Part shown: positions 8,407-16,200 of the stretch, one piece after another
Layout of the letters: every line of letters begins with the position of its first letter
Numbering within the stretch: the stretch's first letter is position 1
NCBI RefSeq assembly: GCF_013387495.1
Contig: NZ_JABZEE010000052.1
Location: forward strand, 1 to 64,000
Reading direction: 5' to 3'
Length of the DNA: 64,000 nt
From: Streptomyces sp. PKU-EA00015
GTDB lineage: Bacteria; Actinomycetota; Actinomycetes; Streptomycetales; Streptomycetaceae
The notes under the pieces: generated by a model
Database searches by the model: none
The model's input: only the letters and a program-made list of their open reading frames with translations
Told to the model about the DNA's origin: nothing
Program-made: the position numbers and the translations under genes

Positions 8407-9179
8407 CACGAAGACCGGCTTGCGAACCGGCTTGCCGTGGCGGGATCTGCCATCATCCCGCTTCGGGAAGTGGAAGACAGTTCACGATCGTCATCGCAGG
8501 TGGTCAGCGGACGGCACATGGGAGAAGATCCTGCGGGCCGTCCAGGCCGACGACGACGCCGAGGGCCGGATCGACTGGAGCATGGTCAGCGTGGCCTCCA
8601 CCTCCTGCCGGGCACATCAGCACGCGGCCGGAGCCCACTCGCGCTCACCGCGAGTTCCCGGCAAAGGAAGCACTCCCATCCGTCACCGGGGCGACGAGGC
8701 CCTGGGCCGTTCAAGGGGCAGACTGACCTGCAAGATCCATTTGGCAGCTGAGGGCGGACGCCGCCCACTCGCCTTCGTCCTCACTCCCGGCCAGTGGGGC
8801 GATGCCCCTCAGTTGATCCCCGTGCTGGAACAGATCCGGGTTCCGCGGCCCGCCGGCGGACACCCACGTACTCGACCCGATCACCTTGGCGGCGACAAGG
8901 CCTATTCATCGCGCCGCAACCGACGCTATCTGCGGCGTCGCAGATCAAGCACACGATCCCGGAGCCCAAGGACCAGCGGGCCAACCGCCAGCGGCGCGGC
9001 AGCAAGGGCGGCCGCCCGACCGGGTTCGACAGAGAGATCTACCGACGCCGCAACGAAGTGGAGCGGACGATCAACCGGCTGAAGGTCTTCCGTGCGGTGG
9101 CGACCCGTTACGACAAGCGGGCCTACGCCTGTCACGGGACGGTCACCGTCGCATCGATCCGGCTCTGGCTGCGAACATG
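8407..9179 (+). pseudogene. 5'-truncated IS5-family transposase relic
   Basis: The frame continues directly from the previous relic into TGLRTGLPWRDLPSSRFGKW, then WSADGTWEKILRAVQADDDA, DWSMVSVASTSCRAHQHAAG, LGRSRGRLTCKIHLAAEGGR and GGDKAYSSRRNRRYLRRR, which is the IS5-type (DDE_Tnp_1) pattern. A frameshift near 8940 moves it to IKHTIPEPKDQRANRQRRGS and RRNEVERTINRLKVFRAVAT, with the stop at 9179. The first part of the IS5 gene (its helix-turn-helix) is missing and replaced by the other transposase, so the two relics form a chimera joined near 8405-8425. Confidence 0.75.
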
Positions 9180-9193
9180 AGCCTCGCTCGCCG

Positions 9194-9490
9194 CTACTCC
9201 AGCATGCGTTCCGCGTCATCCGGAACCCAAGGAAAGGGGACGTCAGGCCACCGTGCGGATGCCCATGCGCTGAGATCGACAGCGAGAACAGCATCCATGA
9301 AGGCCTGCGGCGGTCGGTAGCCGTGAGCGGTGATGTAGTGCGTGACCAGGAACGGAGCGGCATAAGCGATGCCGGGGCCGCCCGGGATCCGTACCTCCCC
9401 GTTCCCTTCCGGAGCCTCATCCGCAGGACACAGGTCGCACTCGTGCACCCCGAGGCAGACAACTACTGGGGGGTCTATCGGGCCCTTCAC
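9194..9490 (-). pseudogene. C-terminal part of a DUF7919-like protein, cut by an IS
   Basis: A 98-residue frame contains NGEVRIPGGPGIAYAAPFLV and THYITAHGYRPPQAFMDAVL, which resemble the C-terminal half of Streptomyces DUF7919-type proteins (full length is normally clearly longer, with an N-terminal segment containing WLD and several Cys). A cysteine pair (CDLC) survives near the start. The frame begins only 6 bases from the left end of the intact insertion sequence at 9496, so the missing N-terminal half was probably lost by that insertion or a linked deletion. I did not find the missing half on the other side of the element. Confidence 0.5.
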
Positions 9491-9495
9491 GACAG

Positions 9496-10375
9496 ACTGA
9501 GCCTTTTCAGCGTTGCCTCTCCAGGGTGAGCACCGCGGCGACGGTGATCGTCATCCGGTTTGGGCTGCAGCGGCTTCGGCGGAAGATGCGCCAGGACTTC
9601 AGTCGGGCGACGCCTCGTTCGACGGGAGCGCGGGCGTGGGCGAGTGCGCGGTTCAGCGTCCGCTCGGTCGGCGTGAGTTGGCCGTTGGGCGGGCGACGGA
9701 TGGCGGTGGTGACCCAGGAGCCGGCTCCGATGTAGGCGCGGTCGGCCACGATCGGGACGCCCTGGCGCTCGCAGATCCGGATGATGCGATGGGTGCGTGC
9801 GGCGGTCAGGTCATGGGCTCGGCCCGGCAGGGCCGGTGAGACCCACAGCAGCCGGCCTTCGGGATCGGTCACGACCTGCACGTTCACGCCGTGGCGTCGG
9901 TGCTTGTGGGAGTAGTCGGTGCGTCCGTCGCCCAGGCGGTCGCACTCGCTGAGGGTTCCGTCCAGGAGCACGTAGTCGGGGTCGTGCTCGCGCAGGGTCT
10001 TGAGCAGGCCCGGCGCCCGGTCGGCCAGGAGCCGCACAACCGCGGTGGTGTAGGCGTGGGCGGTGCCCACGGATATGCCGAACCCGGCGGCGATCTGGGC
10101 GAAGGTGTCGTGCTTGCGCAGGTAGACGAGAGCGACGAGGGCACGCTGGTGCGGAGGGAGCTTGCACCGACGGTCACCCTCACGGGTGACGATGAGCATC
10201 GTGACCCACTCGACCAGCGCATGAGGCAGGTCGAGTGCGGCAGGATAGGGAACCAACAGGGCTCCTGGACCGGCAGGTTGAGACTTCGAACACCTCACCC
10301 AACGGCACAGGAGCCCTGTCCGTTGCGGGCACCGACGCCATCACCCGATCGGTGGCCACGGTGAAAGGGCTCACT
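9496..10375 (-). mobile_element. Insertion sequence with DDE_Tnp_4-type transposase, about 880 bp
   Basis: Imperfect terminal inverted repeats of 20 bases flank one transposase gene: ACTGAGCCTTTTCAGCGTTG at 9496-9515 and, read on the minus strand, AGTGAGCCCTTTCACCGTGG at 10375-10356, which agree at 16 of 20 positions. I could not identify a target-site duplication, so the exact outer boundaries may be off by a few bases. A second inverted repeat (ACAGGGCTCCTG near 10256 and CAGGAGCCCTGT near 10310) surrounds the transposase start and may limit its expression from outside. Confidence 0.65.
9507..10256 (-). CDS. IS5-superfamily transposase (DDE_Tnp_4)
   Basis: A 249-residue transposase, apparently intact. 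A TTG start is chosen because AGGAG lies five bases before it and the protein then begins LVPYPAALDLPHALVEWVTM, as in related elements. An N-terminal helix-turn-helix (LPPHQRALVALVYLRKHDTF, then IAAGFGISVGTAHAYT) is followed by the DDE domain: LLDGTLSECDRLGDGRTDYS, SPALPGRAHDLTAAR with a catalytic Asp, VADRAYIGAGSW, and APVERGVARLKSW carrying the Glu. All three acidic positions expected for catalysis are present. It is the only transposase here that looks functional. Confidence 0.8.
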   Translation of the reverse strand: MVPYPAALDLPHALVEWVTMLIVTREGDRRCKLPPHQRALVALVYLRKHDTFAQIAAGFGISVGTAHAYTTAVVRLLADRAPGLLKTLREHDPDYVLLDGTLSECDRLGDGRTDYSHKHRRHGVNVQVVTDPEGRLLWVSPALPGRAHDLTAARTHRIIRICERQGVPIVADRAYIGAGSWVTTAIRRPPNGQLTPTERTLNRALAHARAPVERGVARLKSWRIFRRSRCSPNRMTITVAAVLTLERQR

Positions 10376-10565
10376 GATCGAACGCCTTCTGGGTTCGGGC
10401 ACTTGCTGCTGCTCCTGGCTTTGCCGAGCCTGTGGGGTGAAGCTGAAGTTCCCCGACGGCTTCATCGACGACATCAGGCACGAGGGCGACCTCGCGGCCA
10501 CGGCCGCCGCGCTGCTTGAGACGCGGCCTTCGCGGAGATCCACGACGTCTGCATGCGCGTGCTGA

Positions 10566-10721
10566 ATTCGACGGCCGGGCCACCGCGCCGAGCGCCCCCC
10601 GGGCCGCGGTCTCGCGGGCGGAGGCGCGCTCCAGGATCGGGTGGGCCTCGTCGAAGCCGTACTTCTGCATGCCGGCGAGGTCCGTGTGGCCGGGGCGGGG
10701 GCGGGTCAGCGGCGCGTTCCG
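10566..10721 (-). pseudogene. aroC: Fragment of chorismate synthase
   Basis: One minus-strand frame reads VPRNAPLTRPRPGHTDLAGM and then QKYGFDEAHPILERASARET with AARGALGAVAR. This is the highly conserved N-terminal-middle stretch of actinobacterial chorismate synthase (NAPLTRPRPGHADLAGMxKY). The start of the gene and the long C-terminal domain are absent, so about 50 codons of the usual 390 or so remain. It probably marks a rearrangement at the left edge of the cluster. Confidence 0.7.
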
Positions 10722-11198
10722 TGGGACCTCACGAGCCGGGGCTCCGGCTTTCGCCCAGGTGTGGCCGAAGCCGCCGTCCCGACGTTGCAGTGCGCACAGT
10801 GGGTGGTCGCGGTGACTACACCGGATAAGCCTGATGTTTCTGTATCCGCTCAACTGGTGCCCCAATACTGGTGCTCGGTGCGGGGGAACTCACCGTCGCA
10901 GTGTGTTGGGGAAGGGTGCGGAGGTGCCGAACCATCAATCGGCAGAAGCGGGGCTTGCATCGGACTCACCGAGGCTGGCCGGTGAGAGTACGGAGCAAGT
11001 GCAGGTCCTTGTTCTGTCGGAGGCGGACTTGCCTCGACAGTCGGGCATCTGACCACCAGACGCGTCATCGATGGAATGCATCAGTTGCGTGCAGCGAGGT
11101 TGTGTGGTCAGAGAAGCTCATGAGTGAGCCGTTCCGTTCCGCACCTTATCGGGAATCTCGGACGGTGCGGGGTCTACCTTGAAAAGGAGAAGGACATC
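10722..11198. other. Non-coding stretch before the cluster
   Basis: No frame here has a credible start and composition. It contains the leader of the first cluster gene, including an AAAAGGAG ribosome binding site ending 9 bases before the ATG at 11199. Promoter hexamers are not clear by eye. This is the transition between the insertion-sequence region and the NRPS block. Confidence 0.4.
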
Positions 11199-11894
11199 AT
11201 GACAGTCGAAATCGTTGAATCGATATCCGATCGGCTCGTCGGAACCGAGGCGCACCGGGCCTTTGTCGACCACGAGTTCTTCAAGCAGGTACACAGCCGC
11301 GAACTTTCGCACGAGCACGTTGCGATGTTCCTCGGCCAGTGGTGGCACCCGCTGCATTACTTCCCGACCTTCCTCGCGCGCTGCATCTCGGTCTTGCCTG
11401 ACATCGAGTCCAAGAGCGCGATCACACGGATTCTTTCGCAGGAGACCGGTGTCCGGTCGGCCAAGGCCGCCCACGAGGTGATCTATGCCGACAGCATGGA
11501 GAAGGCGGGCTACGAACGCCGGACGGTGACCGGTTCCGAGCCGTTCGCGGAGACCGCCGCGCTGGTGGCCTGGTACGAGAAGTGCTCGGCGGACCGGTGT
11601 TCCGCGCTCGGCGGCATCTTTGCCACCGAGGTCACGGACCTGCTGATGGTCTCGGCGATCGGCGAGGCGGTGAAGCGGGAGGCCGGCACGGAGCGCAACG
11701 CGTGGGTCGACATCCATGTCACACAGGAACCCGACCACGTCGACCAGGCGACCAACGCCCTGTTCTCGGGACTCGCCCCGGAGCAGGAACTGGCGGTTCT
11801 CGACTCCGCCGATGAGATGTGGCGTCACTGGACCGCGTTCTTCGACCGACTGGCCATCGAGACCGGGATGGTCCTGCCTTCCGGACGGTGCTGA
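11199..11894 (+). CDS. Heme-oxygenase-like diiron oxidase (TenA/PqqC-like fold)
   Basis: A 231-residue protein with a strong AAAAGGAG ribosome binding site before ATG 11199; an ATG further upstream lacks one. The layout is that of heme-oxygenase-like diiron oxidases (the HDO group with SznF, BesC and UndA): a helix with E82 (SQETG), then H92 (AAHE), later E144 (IFATE), and the last motif H173-x3-E177-x-D179-H180 (IHVTQEPDH). In the family these positions hold two iron atoms and carry out N-oxygenation, C-C cleavage or desaturation of amino acid substrates. As the first gene of the NRPS block, it probably modifies an amino acid building block. The substrate cannot be read from the sequence; PqqC-like cofactor-free chemistry is the alternative. 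Confidence 0.75.
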   Translation: MTVEIVESISDRLVGTEAHRAFVDHEFFKQVHSRELSHEHVAMFLGQWWHPLHYFPTFLARCISVLPDIESKSAITRILSQETGVRSAKAAHEVIYADSMEKAGYERRTVTGSEPFAETAALVAWYEKCSADRCSALGGIFATEVTDLLMVSAIGEAVKREAGTERNAWVDIHVTQEPDHVDQATNALFSGLAPEQELAVLDSADEMWRHWTAFFDRLAIETGMVLPSGRC

Positions 11895-12018
11895 GGAATT
11901 GATCGCCGTGGATGACGTCATCGTCGATGCGGTTCGTACCGCAAAGGGAGTTCTCCGTGACCAATGCGATCTCCGCTGAAGAAAGCGACTGACACTCACC
12001 ACGCGAAGGAGTTGACAC

Positions 12019-13215
12019 GTGACCGCCCCCGCCATCGCCAGGTTGACCGATCCCCGTCTCTATTCCCACGGCGATCCGCATGCCACCTGGGCACGGCTAC
12101 GCAGAGAATGCCCGGTCTCCTGGCACGACGAACCGGATCATGAACCGTTCTGGGCGGTCACGACCTATGACGAGGGCCTGGCCGTACTGAGCGACTGGAA
12201 GCAGTTCAGTTCGGCCAAGGGAACGTTCCTGCGGCCCAACCTCTCCGATCCGTACCCAGGGGCGGGGGTGATGATGACGTTGTCCGACCCGCCCCGGCAC
12301 GACGTGCTCCGAAAGGCGGCAGCCGCGCTTTTCACGCCCAAGGCGGCCGCCGGGTTTCGGGACAGGGCGACAGAGGTGTCGCGGTCTCTGTTGCGTGGTG
12401 TCATCGACGCCGGTCCCCACGACTTCGTCAATGACGTCGCGGCGCCGTATCCGCTCCAGGTCATCGCCGGTCTGCTCGGTGTCGAGGGTGAGGATGTGGA
12501 GCGGGTCGCAGGCTACGCCGAGGCGGCCGTGGGCAACATCGTGGACTTGGACGGGACGGCCGCGCAGCAGGCGCACCTCGAGGTGCTCGCCTACTACGCC
12601 GAGGTGATCGAGGAGCGCAGGGCGCGACCGACGGACGACGTGGTGTCGGCGTTCGTCCTCGCGCAGGCGGACGGGCTGGACATCACTGACGACGAGATCA
12701 TCCTGACCTGCGACAACCTGGCTGTGGCAGCTGGGGAGACGACGCGCCAGGTGTTGAGCGGCGGGCTGCTGGCGCTGCTCGCCAACCCGGGACAGTTGGA
12801 CGCGCTGCGCTCGGGGGCGGTCCCGCTCAAGTCGGCCATCGAGGAGCTCGTGCGCTGGACGGCACCGGTGACCCACCTCATGCGCACCGCTGTCGCCGAT
12901 ACGTCTGTCGGTGACGTCGAGATCAAGGCAGGCCAGGCGGTGAGCGTGTGGTTGTCGTCGCTCAACCGGGACGAGAACGTGTTCGACCGGCCGATGGAGT
13001 TGCGGCTGGACAGGAACCCCAACCGGCACGTGAGCTTCGGCGGCGGTCGCCATTTCTGCATCGGCGCACCGTTGGCCAGGGTGATGATCAGGGTCTTCCT
13101 CGAAGAAACAATGCGCAGCGTGTCGAGGATCGAGCAGGTTGGTGAGCAGCGACGCACGCCGTCTTACGTCACCAATAGTCTCGAGTATTTGCCCCTCGCG
13201 TTTTATTCCGAGTGA
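12019..13215 (+). CDS. Cytochrome P450
   Basis: A 398-residue soluble bacterial P450 with a GTG start preceded by GAAGGAG. Seen motifs: I-helix LAVAAGETTRQ (the oxygen-binding AGxET), K-helix EELVRW (ExxR), and the heme loop FGGGRHFCIGAPLARV with the axial Cys. The length is normal for actinobacterial P450s. It lies between the diiron protein and the first NRPS. No ferredoxin is adjacent; the reductase and ferredoxin at 43.5-44.9 kb could supply electrons. In azinomycin biosynthesis a P450 acts on the valine-derived acyl unit, so a similar job is possible here, but this is inference. Confidence 0.93.
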   Translation: MTAPAIARLTDPRLYSHGDPHATWARLRRECPVSWHDEPDHEPFWAVTTYDEGLAVLSDWKQFSSAKGTFLRPNLSDPYPGAGVMMTLSDPPRHDVLRKAAAALFTPKAAAGFRDRATEVSRSLLRGVIDAGPHDFVNDVAAPYPLQVIAGLLGVEGEDVERVAGYAEAAVGNIVDLDGTAAQQAHLEVLAYYAEVIEERRARPTDDVVSAFVLAQADGLDITDDEIILTCDNLAVAAGETTRQVLSGGLLALLANPGQLDALRSGAVPLKSAIEELVRWTAPVTHLMRTAVADTSVGDVEIKAGQAVSVWLSSLNRDENVFDRPMELRLDRNPNRHVSFGGGRHFCIGAPLARVMIRVFLEETMRSVSRIEQVGEQRRTPSYVTNSLEYLPLAFYSE

Positions 13216-13284
13216 TCGGAATTGTCCAGCAAAATCGATCTGCTGGATATGGCCAGCACTGTATTGCCGCACAAGGGGGCGTCA

Positions 13285-16200
13285 ATGTCCGTGTATCACG
13301 ACTCCACGAGGGAGCGATCGGGAATGGACCCGAGAACCGATCTCGTCCGGTCGATATTCGCCGAGCTCCTCGGTCTGCCCGAGGTGGCTCCGGACGGTGA
13401 CTTCTTCGAACTGGGCGGGCAGTCGCTGTTGGCCTCCCGCGTTCTCAGCCGGCTGCGTGCCGCGTTCGGTGTTGAGATCACCGCGCGAGAGTTCTTCGCC
13501 TCGCCGACTCCGATCGGTCTGACGGGCAAGCTCGACTCGTACCGGACGACACGTCCGCCCGTCGAACCGAAAGAACGGACCGCGCAGGTCCCGTTGTCGT
13601 ACGCGCAGCAACGACTGTGGTTCCTCAACCAGGTTGCCGGCGGTGGGGCCGGCTACAACATCCCGGTGGCGTTGTGGCTGTCGGGCGAGCTGGATCACGA
13701 CGCACTCCGGCACGCGGTGCGCGATGTGATCTCCCGGCACGAATCGCTCCGGACGATCTTCCCGGCCGAGTCGGGCACGCCGGCACAGAAGGTCCTGGAG
13801 ATTCCTGACCTGGCGACCGTCATGTCGGTGGTCCACGTCGAGCCCGGCGAGGCGGCAGAGGCGGTCCGGCGGCGTGCGGCCGAGGGCTTCGACCTGACCG
13901 TCGACGTGCCACTGCGGACGTGCCTGTTCGTCCTCGGCCCGCAGGAACACGTGCTCCTGCTTGCGTTCCACCACATCGCGGTCGACGGCTGGTCGTTCGA
14001 GCCCTTGCGGCACGACCTGTCCGCCGCCTACCGTTCCCGGCTGGCCGGTGAGGCTCCGACGTGGCCGGACTTGCCCGTGCGGTACACCGACTACGCCCAG
14101 TGGCAGCGGGAACTCGCCGACGCCGACGGGATGCTGGTCAAGCAGCTGGGCTACTGGCTGACGGTGCTCGAAGAGGTGCCCGCGCAGATCGCCCTGCCTG
14201 CCGACCGCCCTCGTTCCGCCGCCGGCACCAGCTACCGCGGTGGCCGCGTGTCCTTTCACCTCGACGCGGAACTGCACCAGCGGCTCACCGATCTCGGCCG
14301 GGACCACCAGGCGACGTTGTTCATGCTCCTGCACGCGGGCCTCGGTGCTCTGCTGACCAGGCTCGGCGCGGGTACCGACCTGCCGATCGGTGCACCTGTC
14401 GCCGGGCGCACCGACGCGGCGCTCGACGACCTCGTCGGCTTCTTCGTCAACACGCTGGTGCTGCGCACCGACACCTCTGGCGAGCCGACTTTCCGAGAGT
14501 TGGTCGAGCGCGTCCGGGCGACCGACCTTGCCGCATTCGACGCGCAGGACGTGCCGTTCGAGCAGGTGGTCGAAGCGGTCAACCCGGTGCGTTCGCTCGG
14601 CCTGAACCCGCTTTTCCAGGTGATGCTCGCGGTGCAGACGCACGTCGATCCCGCGCTCGACGCGCCCGGCATCGGTTCCCGGTTCGACCCCGTCGACATC
14701 GGGGTGTCCCGGTTCGAACTGTTCTTCTCGGTCCAGGAACGGCGATCCGCCGACGGCACGCCGTGCGGAATCGACGGAATGGTCGAGTATTCCGCCGACC
14801 TGTACGACCACGGCACCGTCGAGGCCATGGTCGAGCAGTTCTGCCTGGTGCTGGCCCAGGCCGTCGACGATCCGGACCGGCCGGTGTTGCAGGGCGAACT
14901 GCTGTCCGCGGCAGGCAGGCACCGGGTGCTGACCGAGTGGAACGACTCCGCCCGGCCCCTTCCGGCTGCCGACCTGGTGACGTTGCTTGAGGACCAGGCC
15001 GCGCGCACGCCATCGGCGATCGCCGCCGTCACCGACACGATCCGCGTCACGTACGCGGAGCTGCACGCCAGGGCCAACCAGCTGGCCAGAGAGCTGATCA
15101 GCCGGGGCGCGGGCCAGGAGCACGTTGTCGCGGTGCTCCTTGACCGGTCCGTGGACCTCCTGGTCGCGCTGCTGGCCACGGTCAAGGCCGGTGCGGTCTA
15201 CCTGCCGGTGGATCCGGACTACCCCGACGAACGGCTCGGTTTCATGGTCGAGGATGCCGCGCCGGTGGTCGTGGTGACCCACCGCGAGCACGCACACCGG
15301 GTGCCCGGCGCGCTGGTCATCGACTCCGCTGACGACATGGCGCGGATCGAGCGGCACCCGGCGACGGCACTCACAGAGGACGAACGCCGCTCCGGCGATC
15401 ACGCCGCCGCGGCCTACCTGATCTACACGTCCGGCTCGACCGGCGTGCCCAAGGGCGTGGTGATGCCGGCCGCTGGTCTGCTCAACATGGTGTGCTGGCA
15501 GGCGGACCGCGACACGGGGAGCTCGAGCGGCATCATCGCGCAGCTCGCCAGCGTGGGCTTCGACGTGTCCCTGGAGGAAACCCTGCCCGCCCTGGTCAGC
15601 GGCGGCACGATCGCGATTCCCGAACCGGATGTGCGCACCGATCCGGTACGACTGGTGCACTGGATGGACCGGCATCGGGTGACGATGGTCATCGCGCCGA
15701 CACTGATGATCGACAGCATCTGCTCGGCCTCTGTCGCCGAAGGCCTCGAACTGCCCGCGTTCACCGACGTCGCGCAGGCAGGGTCGCCCTTGATGCTGAG
15801 CGACGACATTCGTTCGCTGCTGAGCGGTCCCACGGAGCGCCGGCTGCTCAACTACTACGGTCCGACCGAGACGCACGCCGCGACCATGCTCGCCCAGTCC
15901 GGGCAGACGGCAGCCGCGGAGGGGTCCCCGGCGGTTCCGATCGGCCGTCCGGTGTGGAACCAGCGGATCTATCTGCTGGACGACAAGTTGCGGCCGGTCC
16001 CGCCGGGAGTGGTCGGCGAGATCTTCATCGCCGGTGCGGGCGTCGCACGCGGTTATCTGGCCAGGCCGGGACTGACCGCGGAGCGGTTCCTGCCCGATCC
16101 GTTCGTGGGCGCCGGTGGGCGGATGTACCGCACGGGCGACCTGGCGAGGTGGACCAGCGACGGCACCCTGGTCTTCGCCGGCCGGGCCGACCACCAGGTC

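Noticed and set aside
1..11000. Integrative element with attachment site or tRNA gene at the left side
   Set aside because: The XRE-DUF5753 and hypothetical genes recall integrative elements, but I see no integrase, replication gene, tRNA or att repeat in the window.
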